NCBI GenBank assembly: GCA_027972325.1
Contig: JAPMOS010000027.1
Location: 310,001 to 374,000, forward strand
DNA: 64,000 bases
Direction: 5' to 3'
Origin: Paratrimastix pyriformis
Lineage: Eukaryota > Preaxostyla > Paratrimastigidae
In this document: piece after piece, positions 1 through 12,478 of the stretch
Layout of the letters: each line of letters begins with the position of its first letter
How positions within the stretch are numbered: position 1 is the stretch's first letter
Made by a program: the position numbers and the translations under genes
Notes under the pieces: generated by a model
Seen by the model: the letters and a program-made list of their open reading frames with translations, nothing else
What the model was told of the DNA's origin: nothing
The model's database searches: none

Positions 1-65
1 GAACCACTACATTTTCATTTGTTTCGTTTCTTTCTTTCTCAGGACTGGACCTTTCCCTTTTCGAC

Positions 66-3000
66 ATGGATACCCCCGGTCGGTATATTGGCGACGGTTG
101 TTGGCGTCTTTATGGTTGTTGGCCCTTTTTAGATGTTGCCTCGTTTAACTTTGACGAACCAGAGACCCCAGCTCGCCAGTCAGTGGTCTCCAATCTCGTG
201 CCGCCCGCATCCGCGCCCCCCGCGCCCCCCGCGCCCAATGTGCAGCCCGAGACCCCGCCCGGCCCGGTACCAGAGCAGATATCCGGGGGGCAAGGACAGG
301 CCGGGCCTCTAGCTGAGGAAGGTCCTTCTGCGTCGCAGAAATCGGGTCAGCAGACGGCATCTTCCAAGCCGCGCCCCAAACGCGAGGGCCGACGCCCCCG
401 ATCGCAGCGGCACTCCTCTTCTCCGCCATCCCCCAAGATGGTGACCGCCCCAGCAGCGCCCTTGCCACGGTCCCGGCCGCGACTTCTCGCAGAGGACACC
501 GAGCCAGAATCGCAGGGCCCTGTTCTCACTGCGTCCCCTCCCGCGATGGCCGAGTCGGAAGGGGCGGCAGCGTCCGATCAGCAGCCGGCGAAAGAGGTGG
601 CCCTCTCCCCGGGGCCACTTCCCGTGCCGGCACCTGCGTCGCCACCCCCTCTGGAGCTCATTGAAACCGCCGTGCACCCTGCCGCCGAAAGCGGTCCCGC
701 CGCTCCCGCTCCCGCTCCCGCTCCCGCTCCCGCTCCCCCTGTTGAGTCTCAGGCTCAGCCCTCCCCAGCCGAGGCTCCGCTACCTGCTCCTGCTCCCTCT
801 TTCCCGGCCCCTGTGCCTCCCGGTGTTGCCGCTCTGGCCCCAGCCATGGCCCCCTCGGCGCCCGCTCTCTCCCCGCTCTCGTCCCCTGCTGCCCCTCCCG
901 TGGAGGAGCTTGCGTCGATGACCCTCGAGCAGCCCACGGCGCCCCTCGGGCTTCCTGCCGCGCCCACGGCGCCCCTCGGGCTTCCTGCCGCGCCCACGCC
1001 GGGGCCCACTGCTCAGACGGGCCCTCAAGAGCATCGCCACGCTGCCCTCGAGGCGGCCCCTCCATCTTCCCCCCTCACCGCCAAGCCGCCTGAGGGACCC
1101 GAGTCCGCGCCTCCTTCGGGCCCCCCCGCGGCCGGGGAATCCCAACCGCACGAGCCTCCCCAGACCCAGACCCAGCCACCGGCCCCGGTCTCTCCCTCGC
1201 TGCCGCTGGGGCCGCTGCCCGGCCCCTCCGCCGCCGAGGGCGCCGGAGCCGAGGCCCACCCCGAACCCCAAGCCCGACCCGAGCCGGCCGAGATGGCCCT
1301 CGAGGCGCAACCCGATGACGGGCAGCGTCCGGTCGGCGTCGCCCCATCGGCCGAGGGCGAGAGCCGCCCCGCCTCGGCGGCCTCGGCCGCGTCGGGCAGC
1401 CGACAGTCCGACACTTTCCCCCGCAGGCACCGCCACCATCACCACCACCGACGCCACAGGCACAGCCAGGACGCCCGCCCGCGCAGTGCCGACGGAAGCG
1501 CCCGCAGCGGAAGCCCCTCCGAGAAGGACCTTCCGCCCCGTGGTCCGCTTCCTCCCTCTCCTCCTTGCCCTTCCTCCCCCGCCTTTCGCCCAACGGTTGC
1601 CTCTGCACCCCCGCGGCTTGCCTTTGCCTGCCCATCGGCGGCCACCCCTCACGGCTCCTCTTGTCCTCTTCCTCCCTTGCCCCCCCCCCCCCCCCCCCCC
1701 GCCTTCCCCTCCCCCCGGGGCTGACTGGCTGGCGACCGTAGCCACCTCGCAGCCGCAGGGCGAGGAGCGCTCGTCCTCGGTGCCGCCTCCGGCGCTGCCC
1801 ACGATGCGGCCCCGATATCCGCGCCCGCGGATGCTCCCCGAGCGGCCCTCGATCAGCGCGGCCCTGAACCCGCCCCGGCTGAGCAGCTCATACGCGCCCC
1901 TCGAGCCCCCGCCCAGCTCGCCCACCCAGGGCCCCCCCGCCGCCGGGACGCCTCCAGACACTCCGGAGGAGGGCGCCCCATCCGAGGGCGCCGCCCCGAC
2001 CTCGCCCGACCTGGCCGCACCGCTGGCGCTGGCTCTGTCGCCATCCCAGCCCGACGCCCGCACTTCCACCCCCAAGCGCCGGCCTCCCCCCTCCCCCGAG
2101 CGACCCGCCACTCCGCCGACCCCCTCGGCCGTCCGGCCGGGCCAAACGCAGCCCGTTCCTCCACCCCCTTCGGCAGCCGGGGCGGCCTCGGCCGGGGCTG
2201 CGGGGCCCTCCCAGGTGGCCATCTCGCTGCGCGGGCCCCCCCCGCAGCCCGGCGGTGAGCCCCGGGCGGACCTCTTCGGCGCGACCCTTCTCCCGCCTGC
2301 CCCGGGCGCCCCCGACGTGCCCCAGTACTGGGGCGGGGTCATCTCGCTGCAGTACGTGCCCCAGCCCGCGGCCCCCTTGCCCCCCGCCCATCACAAGGCC
2401 GCGGCCTTGCCACCCCGCAAAGGCGCCGCGCTTGCGAGACCCGCCCCTCCGGCCCCGGCAGCCGTGGGGGCTGCCCGGTGCGCTCGGAAAACGCAGGTCT
2501 TCCAGGCGCGCATGTGCGGCCCCGAGGGGGAGGCCCTCGAGCGGGTCATCACCGGCCAGCCCCTGCCGGCCGCGCCCCCCGGGCTGCTCGAGATGCTCCC
2601 CGGCGCCCCGCCCCTGGGGCCGCCTCCACACCCCGGCCCCCTCGCTGCCCCGAGGAGTGGCAGTGACACCTCGCCCGCCCAGCGGCGCCTCACAGCCGCC
2701 GTGGCGATGCGGACCTCGGCAGAGGGCCCCGAGGAGGAGTCCCTTCCGCCGCCCCCGCCCCCACCGCCGCCCCCCTTGGCGACCAGTGTCACCCCTGCGC
2801 AGCAGCGCCGGGCGTGGCCTCTGATCCCTCCGGGGACGGTTGCCGAGGGCCCCGTCGGCTCGGTCATCACCACCCCCACCTCGGCGCCCCCCCAGCAGGC
2901 CAGGCGGTTGGCCGCTCCGGGACATCCCGCGCCGCCCTCCCCGCCCAGCACCTTGCTGCCTCGCGCCCGACCCGCCTCCGCCGCTGCCGATGCTGGCGGG

Positions 3001-6000
3001 GCGGCCCCTGTGCCGGCCGAGGCCGGGACTGAGGAGGCGGGCGACGAGGGCGGGGCAGGAGAAGGCGAAGGCGGCAGCGAATCGGGGCCCTCGGTGGTGT
3101 CGCTGGGGGAAGGCCAGCACTACGACGTCATCGAGGAAGAGGCCTCCCTCTCGGAGGCCACAGACGCCACGGGCCTCCATGCCTCCGAGAGCCGCCACCG
3201 GCCGGTCGCCCCGCCCTTGGGCCCGCGCCGTAGCGCCTCGGAGACGGCCCTGGCCATCCCGCGGGCTGCCTCCCGGCGTGCAGTGGTCGCGGCTATACCC
3301 GAGACCCCCGTCCGGGGCCGCTACTCGCCCATGACCCCCGCCGGCCTGGCCCTGACCCAGCTGCACCAGCTCCCGCCCCAGCCCCAGCCCCGAAGGCGCT
3401 CCCCGCCGCCCCGCGGCGCCCGCACGGCGGCCAGCCGGCAGCAACAGGAGCGCCACCGGACGGCCAGCTTGCTCCGGATGCGGCAGGGCTGCCTCCCCGG
3501 CGGCTGGGCCGGGCGGGCCTCGGTCGGGGGGGCAGGCCGGGTCAGCGAGGCCGTCCTCGACTCGCCCCTCGGCCGCATGGCCGTCCCCGCCCCCGCCCAG
3601 GGAGCCCGCGCCGGCACCCGGGACATAGAGGAGCCCGAGGAGGAGCAGCACTACGTGGTGGTTTCTGAGGATGGCCAGGAGCTGCCCCAGGCCGAGGAGG
3701 AGGCCGAGGAGGAGGAGGCCGAGGGGGAGGAGGCCGAGGGGGAGGAGGCCGAGGGGGAGGAGCTTCCCGAGGAGCCTGACGACGAGCAGGAGGGGGTCCA
3801 CTTCCAGCAGATGCCGCCGCCCGCCGCCCGCCCAGCCAGGGCCGCAGCCGCACCCGCGTTCGGGCAGCGGCCAGGCGCTCCCCGGGGGTGGGCGCGCGCG
3901 CGCGGACGCCTCCCGGCCCGGCAGGTCCGGCCCGTCAGCCCCCGCGTCCGCGACAGCCCAGCCGACCTTCAGGCGGTGCCGCCCCGCTCGGCTCGCCACG
4001 GGACCCCCCTCAGCCCGGCCCCGGGCCGCACAGCCTCGGTGGGGACGGGCACCTCGCCCCGGCCCGCCCCGCGCGACGACGAGCGCCCCGCCCCGACCCC
4101 CCTGGCGAAGCTGGCGGGCCATCGGGCAACAGCCCACACAGTCGACGCGGGCACCAGCCCCTTCCCGCCATCGTCGCAGCAGCACGGCCGCCAGCCGCTG
4201 CCTCGGGCCCAGCCGTCCCCGGCGCCACGCCCCAGCGAGGCCCCGCCCGCCCAGCCATTGCTGCTGCCTCCCCGAACGCCAGCAGCGGCCCCTGCCCGTG
4301 CCGCCGCCCCGCCCTCGCATCCCGGCGCCCCTGCTGCCGCGGCCCCCACCAAACAGCTGCCGGCCCCTCCGCCCCGGCGGCCACCGCCGCCTCCCCTGCG
4401 GCCTGTCGGCGAGACCCTTCCCGCCGCCAGGGCCCCTCGTCCGTTGCCCGCGCCGCCCGGTCTGCCGCCGCGGCCGGAGGGCGAAGGCCAGGAGGATGGC
4501 CAGGAGGATGGCCAGGAGGATGGCCAGGAGGATGGCCAGGAGGATGGCCAGGAGGACGGCCAGCCCGACATGGGCGAGCCAGACATGGGCTACCTGCTGA
4601 CCCACCCGCCCGCCCTCACAGCCCTCACAGCCGCCACGCCCCGCCAGGAGCAGCCCAGGCGGAGCGCGCATACCTCGGCCCCCCCAACCACCCGGCGCGG
4701 ATGGGCCCGACCGGCCCCCCACGAGCAGGACCGGGAAGAGGGAGAGGCGGAGGAAGGCCAGAGGGACGAGGGCGTGCCATACGGCCCCCAGCTGCCCGAG
4801 GTGCCCTCGCCACGGGCGCCTCCTCCGCGGCGGCCGGTGTCGGTGGCCTACCGCCAGGTCGGTATGCAGGGCTACCAGGAGGAGGAGCTGGAGGAGCCGG
4901 AGGCGGAGCAGGCGGAGGACCCGGCTGGCCAAGAGGAAGCGGCCTACTACCGGGACGACGTGCCCGCCGCCTCGGCCCGCTCTGCCCGATACCCGCGCTA
5001 TGGGTACGGCCCCCCCGCCCGCCCCCTGGCGGAGGATCTCCAGCCGGCCACGGAGGGCGAGCTGGCCGAGGGCGCCTGGGACGAGCCGCAGCCGCCCCAA
5101 CCGCGGCCGCGCCGCCACCACAGGCACCACAGGCACCACCATCCCCGCGAGGAGGCGGCCGCTCCCGTGGCCGACCACCACCGCCGGGCCCGTTCCATGG
5201 GGGACGCCTCCACCCGGCAGTCGGCACCGCTCGCCCCGGCCGAGGGTGCCTGGGCCCTGACGGAGCCCGAGGAGGAGGCGCCACCCCCCGCGGTGGAGGA
5301 GCCTCTCGGGGCCCCCGCGGGTGCCGAGGCCGAGACGGAGGCCGAGGCCGAGGCCGAGATCGAGGCGCCTGCCGAGGCGCCTGCCGAGGCGCCTGCCGAT
5401 GGCGATGGCGATGCCGTTGCCGATGTCGATGTCGATGTCGAGACGGAAGCCGAGCCAACGGCCGGGGAGGAGCCTCAGGCCCAGCCGCTGCCTGTCGGCA
5501 TCTCCCAGACCCCGCCTCCGGCCTCCCCCTTTGCCGCCGGCGCGCTCCCAGAGGAAGAGCAGCGCGAGGGCGAGGGCGAGGGCGAGGGCGAGGGCGATTT
5601 GGGCGAGCCGCTGGCCCTGACCGCCCGCCCGTCCCCCGCCCGCCCGTCGCTGGCCCGCCCGTCGCCCGCCCGACGGCGGTCGGCCCTGAGCCGAGCCCCG
5701 GCCCCGGCCCCGGCCCCGGCCCCGGCCCCGGCCCCGGCCCCGGCCCCGGCCCCGGCCGCAACCCCTGGCGAGCCCGAGGAGGGCGAGCCGTTCACGGACG
5801 CCCAGGAGGGCCGCTCCGAGAGCCCCGAGCTGATGCCCCCTGCCGGCCCCGCCCCGGCCCCGCTGCCGCAGCCATCGCGCTCGCACCCTGCGGGCCGACG
5901 CGGGCACCCGACGGCCTCCGCCCGGCGGCGCACCATCGCGGCCACCCTCCAGGAGGCCCTCCAGCCCGGATCGGCCCGCCCCACCCGGGCCGACCGCCCC

Positions 6001-8146
6001 GCCGGGGCCGCCACCCCCGCGGGCCTCGAGGTGGGCCCCGACGGGGTGCGCCACAGCACCCGCACCCGGATGCGCCCCCTCAACTACTGGGCGGCCGAGT
6101 TCCCGCTCTACGACCCCGCCCACGCACGTCCGTCACCCACCCCCGCCCGCCCCGCCCGCCCCCGCCCGCCCCCGCCCGCCCCCGCCCGCCCCCGCCCGCC
6201 CCCGCCCGCCCCCGCCCGCCCCCGCCCGCCCCTCGCGATGATCGCCGATGGAGACGGAGAAGGAGGGCGTCCTGCTTGGCTCTGCCCCCTGCCCCGGGTC
6301 GGCTTTTCATGCCCCTTGTCGCATCCTGCTGGTGCGCAGATTTGCCGCGTGTGCTGGGCGTGACCCGGCCCATGGTGCCGCCCTCGTCGCCCGTGCCGAC
6401 CCCATTCCTGGCCAACCGGCCGGCCCACCCGATCTCGTCGACCCCCACAGGCCCACCAAGGGCGGCCGCCCCTCCGCCACCCGGCCCTCGGCTGCACCTT
6501 CCCGGAGGGTCACCGCCCGCCCCGCGGCCGAGCAGCCCGCAGCCCCGCCCGGCGGGCCCCGGCATCATCCCGGGCCCCTGCCTCTGCCCACGCCCCCGCC
6601 CCCGCCCCCGCCCCCGCCCCCGCCCCCGCCCCCGCCCGGCCGGCAACCGCCAAGGCCCAAGGCGCGAAGGCGCCCGCTGCCCGCGCGGCCTCGGCCGCCT
6701 CTGTGCGCACGCCCGACCGGGCTGCGGCCGGGGCGCAGGGCGGATTCTCGGTCACCCCGAGCGCCACCCCGAGCGCCACCCCGACGGCGGCCAGCCGAGG
6801 CGGTCGGAAGAGCCCGGGTCGAGCAGCAAGAAGAAGGGTATCTGGACCCCCAAGCACCGCCGGTCCGCCGCACGCAAGCGGCCCTCCCCCACCCAGAACC
6901 AGGCCCCCGAGAGCCCGGCACCAGCCCCGGCCGCCGCCCCCGACCGGCGAACGCGCCGTCGTGTCGAAGTCGAGCCGGAGCCGCAGGCTGCCCCTTGCCG
7001 GAGCGGCCCCGCCCCCGCCCCCGCCCCCGCCCCCGCCCCCGCCCTCGCCTGAAGCCCCGTCCCCGAGCCCCCGCGAGCAAGGCCAAGCGGGGCCGGCCCA
7101 AGAAGGCCAAGGCGCTGCCCCGGTCCGCCAAAGCCCGCCGGTCCTCGAGCCGCGAAGAGGCCGCCCCCGCGGCCCCGGGCGCAGACGACGTCCTCCAGAC
7201 CCCCGCCCCCGCGCCCCCTGCTCACCGCCCCGAGGCCACGCCCGCCCAGGCGGCTCCCGCCCCGGCACGCCCCGCCAGCCCCGCCAGCCCCACCTCGAGG
7301 GGCTCGATCCGGAGCGGCACCGCGTCCCCCGCAAGGCGGTCCCTCTGGGGTCGGTCGGCCGCCCGGCGCCGGCGCTCCTCCACCAGCAGCCCCGCCCCGG
7401 CAGCCGAACCGACCCCCGCCCGGGAGGAGGGCCCGGCTGGCGAGCAGGGGGTCCAGCCCGACCAGGCCGACCCGGCCCCGACCCGGGCGGCCCGGCGGCC
7501 GCTGCTGATCCTCGACGACGACGTCCCCACCCCGGCGCCCCCGCCGCCCGCCCGCCGCATGGGCGGCCGCAAGAAGCCGCCAGCCCGCGCCACCCCCGGC
7601 GAGGCTGACCAAGACGACCAAGACGACCAAGATCAGGGCCATGAGCCCGAGCCGGAGCGGGAAGCCCCCAAGAAGAAGGCCGCCAAGGGTGCCGGCAAGG
7701 CCAAGGCCAAGGCCAGTGGGGCCAGCAAGGCCAAGGGGACCGGCAAGGGCAAGGGCAAGGCCAAGGGCAAGAAGACCCCTGCCGCCGGATCGCCCGAGCC
7801 GCGATCGGGCAGCCGGAGTCCGTTCACAGCCCCCCGCGGGGCCCACGGCGCCGAGGCCGAGGCGCCTGTCCCCAGACAGGCAGGCCGCAAGCGGGGAGCC
7901 TCGGGGCGCCTGGCCGGCCGGACGGCCACCAAGGTGCGCATCCTGGACGACGACCGGGACGACGACCGGGACGACGACATCACCGACCGGGACTTCGCCC
8001 CCCTCGTCGGGGCCGACCCCGCCCCCGCCCCCGCCGGCCCCGAGGAGACCCAGCCCGCCGCCCAGGGGGCCCCACGGGAGCCCAGCGTCCTGGGGCTGGC
8101 CCTGAAGGCCCCCAGGCCCAAGCCGCGCAGGACCATCTGGTACTAG
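66..8146 (+). CDS. CENP-C-like kinetochore protein, very large and Ala/Pro-rich
   Basis: Inner-kinetochore scaffold candidate. At 6043-6114, around residue 1,920, lies GVRHSTRTRMRPLNYW followed by an acidic/aromatic tail ending FPLYD. This matches the CENP-C motif (R-S/T-x-R-x(4)-P-x-x-Y-W) that binds CENP-A nucleosomes, closest in style to plant versions. The rest is low complexity: Pro/Ala, acidic and His-rich stretches. An AT-hook-like AKRGRPKK is at 7082-7105 and a Lys/Ala-rich basic tail ends RRTIWY at 8146. Frame-consistent exons are 66-1542 and 1742-6127 (introns start GTCCGC and GTCCGT). The last part (from about 6340) uses more than one frame and I did not fully resolve its introns. 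No C-terminal cupin domain is visible, unlike typical CENP-C. The start is uncertain: 1-41 resembles an intron end, and a 36-base intron at 97-132 is possible. Confidence 0.7.
6043..6114 (+). other. CENP-C motif coding segment
   Basis: Translated directly in the frame of the second exon, the 24 codons hold the invariant Arg-Ser/Thr-x-Arg, Pro-Leu and Tyr-Trp positions of the CENP-C motif. The rest of this exon has almost no complex sequence, so the motif is the only part identifying the family. Confidence 0.75.
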
Positions 8147-8385
8147 GCCCACCCGGACCATCTGGGACGAGGCCCCCCCCCGACGGGCACACTCCTGCCT
8201 CTTCCTCCCTCGGCCGGTTTTCCTTCCCGCGGGCTTTTCGTTTTCATTGCGAGGACGGATCGCTCGCCCTATAAATGATGCCCCAGACGGAAGGGCCGGC
8301 CCAAGCGAGACGGCGGGGAAGGCGGGAGGGAAGGGGAGGGGGAGGGGAGGGGGAAGGCGGAGAGAGTGCTGGTGGAGGCGCTCGG

Positions 8386-11300
8386 CTAGACGGGCGAGCC
8401 CACCAGGCCGCCGCGGGGGGCCACCGTGGCCGAGGGCAGGGCCAGGGTGTGGGCCGGGGCCGCGGGGGCCGGGTCGAGGGCCGGGGCGGCGGCCTTTGGG
8501 TCGGCGGGCGGGGAGAGGGCCACCTGGGGCCCGGCGGGCAGGGGCCGGTCCTTCTGGGCCTGCTGGCGGGCCTGCTCGGTGGCCCGCATCTCCATCAGCC
8601 GGACCAGGCTGTACGAGCTGCTCCCGAAGATGGTCAGCACGATCCCCACCAGGTCCTGGCCGCCGCACACACACACACACACACACACACCCAGCCGACC
8701 GGGAGATCCCACCGCTGAGCCGACCCCCGCAAAAAAAACAAAAACAAAACAAAACAAAACACTCGGGGGGGGAAGTGGGGGGGGGGGGGGGGGGGGGGGG
8801 GGCGTTGGCGGACGGTGTTGGTGATGCGGGTCGTGCCGGGGAAGAGCATGAACGAGAGCACCGTCTGCACGCAGGCCTGCAGCCCCACGGCAGCAGCGGG
8901 TGGGGTGGGGTGGGATCGCTCGGTCAGACGAGCCCGACGATGGATGGGGGGCGGGGCAGGGACGGCACAAGGGCGGGGCAGGGACGGCACAAGGGCGGGG
9001 CGTGGACGGCACAAGGGCGGGGCGGGGCGCACCTTGGCCGTGCCGGAGATGTTGTGCGAGAGGGGTGAGGTGTACTTGATCTGCACGGCCGCACGCCCGC
9101 GCCCAGGAGGTGAGGAAGTGAGGAATGGGTGAGGAAGTGAGGAAGGGGTGAGGAAGTGAGGAAGGGGTGAGGAAGTGAGGAAGGGGTGAGGAAGGGTGAG
9201 GTGTACTTGATCTGCACGGCCGCACCCAGGCCCACGGCACCACGCGGAGCGAGGAGGCCATGAGGTGAGGAAGGGACGGGGGCGGGTCAGGCCCATCAAA
9301 GGACGTGTGGCCAAGCATGGGCCCCCCGGGGATGCGGTGCACGGGGCACAGGCAAGGACATGGGGGCAGGGACATGCGGGCAGGGAGATATGGGCATGGA
9401 AAGGGGCACGGAGAGGGGCAAGGGCAAGGGCAAGGGCAAGGGCAAGGGTATGGACAGGGACATATGGGCAGGGGCAGGGGCAGGGGACGACCTGGAGCTG
9501 CTGGGAGAGGTTGATCAGGAAGCCGAACAGGGCCGAGATGACCATCACCACCCAGAAGACCGGGTTGGCCCTGCGCCCCCGCCCGCCCCCGCCCGCCCCG
9601 CGACAGCACGCCCGTCCGCAGGGGGCACCCCGTGAGGTGGCGGAGCGCATCCGCAGCCATGGTGCCGACGGGCGGCCGCGATGCCCACGATGGGCGTGCC
9701 CGTGCCCTGGATCCAATGCCCCTGTGGTGGCTCGGGGCTCAGACAGACAGTCTGGGGGCATGGACACAGACAGGATGCAGACGGGACGGAGGCATGGATG
9801 CAGACAGGATGGGGGCATGGATGCAGACGGGACGGAGGTATGGATGCAGACAGGATGGGGGCATGGATGCAGACAGGATGGGCGAGGGGCATGGGCGAGG
9901 GGGCATGACAGACAGGATGGGGGCGTGGACGAGCTGGCGGGCCTCGAGGCCGATGAAGGGCACCAGGAAGACCGAGGCAAAGGCGTTCGTGTACAGCTGC
10001 GTCCGCCTGCAGCCGGAGGAGGGGCGAGGGGCGAGGGGGAGGATCTCGATGAAGCCCATCAGACCGGAGGGGCGATGTGGCGATGGGGTGATGGGCATGG
10101 GGCGCTGGGCATGGGGTGATGGGCATGGGGTGATGGGCATGGGGTGATGGGCATGGGGTGATGGGATGGGGTGATGGGATGGGGTGATGGGCATGGGGCG
10201 CTGGGATGGGGTGATGGGCATGGGGCGCTGGGCATGGGGCGCTGGGCATGGGGCGCTGGGCATGGGGTGATGGGCATGGGGTGATGGGCATGGGGTGATG
10301 GGCATGGGGCGCTGGGCATGGGGTGATGGGCATGGGGCGCTGGGCATGGGGTGATGGGCATGGGGTGATGGGCATGGGGTGATGGGCATGGGGTGATGGG
10401 CATGGGGTGATGGGCATGGGGTGATGGGCATGGGGCGCTGGGCATGGGGCGCTGGGCGTGGGGCGCTGGGCATGGGGCGCTGGGCATGGGGTGATGGGCA
10501 TGGGGTGATGGGCATGGGGTGATGGGCATGGGGCGCTGGGCATGGGGTGATGGGCATGGGGTGATGGGCATGGGGCGCTGGGCATGGGGTGATGGGCATG
10601 GGGTGATGGGCATGGGGTGATGGGCATGGGGCGCTGGGCATGGGGTGATGGGCATGGGGCGCTGGGCATGGGGCGCTGGGCATGGGGCGCTGGGCATGGG
10701 GTGATGGGCATGGGGCGCTGGGCATGGGGCGCTGGGCATGGGGCGCTGGGCATGGGGTGATGGGCATGGGGTGATGGGCATGGGGTGATGGGCATGGGGC
10801 GCTGGGCATGGGGTGATGGGATGGGGTGATGGGCATGGGGCGCTGGGCATGGGGCGCTGGGCATGGGGCGCTGGGCATGGGGTGATGGGCATGGGGTGAT
10901 GGGCATGGGGTGATGGGCATGGGGTGATGGGCATGGGGCGCTGGGCATGGGGTGATGGGCATGGGGCGTTGGGCATGGGGCGCTGGGCATGGGGCGCTGG
11001 GCATGGGGCGCTGGGCATGGGGTGATGGGCATGGGGTGATGGGCATGGGGTGATGGGCATGGGGCGCTGGGCATGGGGCGCTGGGCATGGGGCGCTGGGC
11101 ATGGGGTGATGGGCATGGGGCGCTGGGCATGGGGTGATGGGCATGGGGTGATGGGCATGGGGTGATGGGCATGGGGTGATGGGCATGGGGTGATGGGCAT
11201 GGGGTGATGGGATGGGGTGATGGGCATGGGGCGCTGGGCATGGGGCGCTGGGCATGGGGCGCTGGGCATGGGGCGCTGGGCATGGGGCGCTGGGCATGGG

Positions 11301-12142
11301 GTGATGGGCATGGGGTGATGGGCATGGGACGGGGGGGCCCGGGGGGCCTGGGGGCGGGCCGAGGAGACGGGCCATGTGTTGCCCTGCATGATCTCGGCCG
11401 TGGTCTTGCTGATGTAGGTCGAGTAGAGGGCCAGGAAGATCGTCGACAGCACCCCGAAGACCGCCCCCACCAGGGTGAAGCCGACCCCCTTCTGGGCTGC
11501 GGGGCCCCGGGACGCGCATACCGCCCACGGACAGCAAGGGCCCAGACATGATGTGAGAACGGGGGCCGCATGGGGGTGGAAGACAGACCGGTGGTGAAGG
11601 TGCCGAAGAGGAACCCCACAAAAACCACCGCACAGCACATCAATGCTCGGGGGGACGTCGCTTTGTGTTGGAGCAGATAGGTGAAGATAATCTGGAAGAT
11701 GATCGTCAGCGACCGAGACACCTACAGAAGACACGGCCGACAACAAACATCATGACGCTGGGAGGTGAATTGCGCCACAAACCTGGTAGAGCCATACTGG
11801 GGTGAAGTTCAGGCAGAGGTTGTTAAATACCAGCATGAGCACAAAATACGTGCACACAGGGATACACCGTTTTGCAATGTCGAACCGGAACTCAACCTTG
11901 GGCGCCGATGCAAAACAGATCAATCCATGTGCCCCCAGCCAATGCACAATCATTTGAAGTGGAACCGTAAGGACTGCCTGGAACCAGGTCACGAAGAATG
12001 GCAATGGCAGCTTGAACTTGCCGGAGAAGATGAATTTGTTGAGATAGACGGTTGAGATAGATGTCACAAAATAGAAAGACACGACAAAAAAGATGCGGAT
12101 GCTCTTTTTCACGAAGGAACTGTCAGAGTTTTCCTCGGGCAT
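8386..12142 (-). CDS. GDP-fucose transporter, SLC35C1 type (nucleotide-sugar/drug-metabolite transporter)
   Basis: Multi-pass Golgi or ER antiporter that would import GDP-fucose for fucosylation. The segments align in order with animal SLC35C1: VTSISTVYLNKFIFSGKF, VFNNLCLNFTPVWLYQ, VSRSLTIIFQIIFTYLLQ, GAVFGVLSTIFLALYSTY, LYTNAFASVFLVPFIG, IKYTSPLSHNISGTAK and CVQTVLSFMLF. Supported exons are 12142-11783, 11721-11589, 11496-11373, 10006-9931, about 9100-9033, 8876-8814 and 8655-8386. At least one more exon lies around 9490-9560 (FWVVMVISALFGFLINLSQQ); its limits are not settled. The intron 11372-10007 is 1.37 kb and mostly a 14-bp satellite. It appears to start with GC (GCCCGT), the only GC-AG case I found. 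The tail after the last membrane segment is Ala/Pro-rich. Confidence 0.85.
8665..8802. repeat. Simple repeats in last SLC35C1-type intron
   Basis: A CA dinucleotide run (about 8665-8690) and an uninterrupted G tract (8777-8802) fill the intron between the last two exons of the transporter. On the gene's sense strand the G tract is poly-C and lies soon after the GTCCGC 5' splice site. Confidence 0.9.
9063..9225. repeat. Duplicated 32-bp exon fragment flanking a minisatellite
   Basis: The same 32 bases lie at 9063-9094 and 9194-9225. They encode (minus strand) AAVQIKYTSP, a conserved piece of the transporter. Between them runs a roughly 19-bp repeat built from tgaggaagtgaggaagggg. Only the 9063 copy continues into the conserved SHNISGTAK, so the other copy lies at or inside the exon-intron border upstream. 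Confidence 0.85.
9755..9895. repeat. Minisatellite, about 23-25 bp unit
   Basis: Units built on catggatgcagacaggatgg, with acaggatggg and acgggacgga variants, repeat about five to six times in an intron of the transporter gene. No coding role is seen. Confidence 0.7.
10074..11325. repeat. 14-bp satellite with two alternating unit types
   Basis: About 85-90 copies of a 14-base unit occur in just two main forms, gatgggcatggggt and gctgggcatggggc, in an irregular order. A few units are shortened to gatggggt-type and one has gtt for gct. The array fills most of an intron of the GDP-fucose transporter. Because 14 is not a multiple of three, every frame stays open, which produces long false reading frames of P-M-P-I/S-T/A type. 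Confidence 0.95.
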
Positions 12143-12478
12143 CTGGAAGAGAAAAAGTGCTCGGCCTCGGCTTTGCGTCTAACGCCGAGGTACAGAAGAT
12201 TCGCAGGCTTCCTTCCCAGCCCTGCACAACGTGTGCGTTGGGGACAACAATAGGATGAATTTTTCGAACAAAACGGAACGATCGAAAAGAAGAAAGCGGC
12301 GGAAAAGTCACACAGCGCCGGCGGTCAGGCATCCATCGAGGCCCAGCGGTCCAAGCTGCGAGGCCGAGAGCGCGGAACGACGACCAGGGAAATGGGACGG
12401 GCGGGAGGAGTCGCACGTGCGGGTGCGGACCGCCCGAGGAGAGAAATCAAGAAAAAGGCGAAAGGCGAGTGCCCTGAC
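12143..12478. other. Intergenic gap between GDP-fucose transporter and NSA2
   Basis: This stretch holds the upstream region of the transporter and the downstream region of NSA2, both on the minus strand. It is less GC-rich than the coding parts. I see no clear TATA box, RNA gene or repeat. Confidence 0.6.

Noticed and set aside
780-6123. Long antisense frames opposite the CENP-C-like gene
   Set aside because: They are Gly/Arg-rich shadows caused by GC bias; the CENP-C motif fixes the plus strand as coding.
10074-11325. Regular short repeats resembling a CRISPR array
   Set aside because: Units are adjacent 14-mers without unique spacers, lie in an intron of a eukaryotic gene, and no cas genes are present.
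9545-11746. Long minus-strand frames of repeating PMPITPCP/SAPCPAPHA
   Set aside because: All three frames are open because the 14-bp unit lacks stops; conserved transporter exons flank the array and frames join only when it is removed as an intron.
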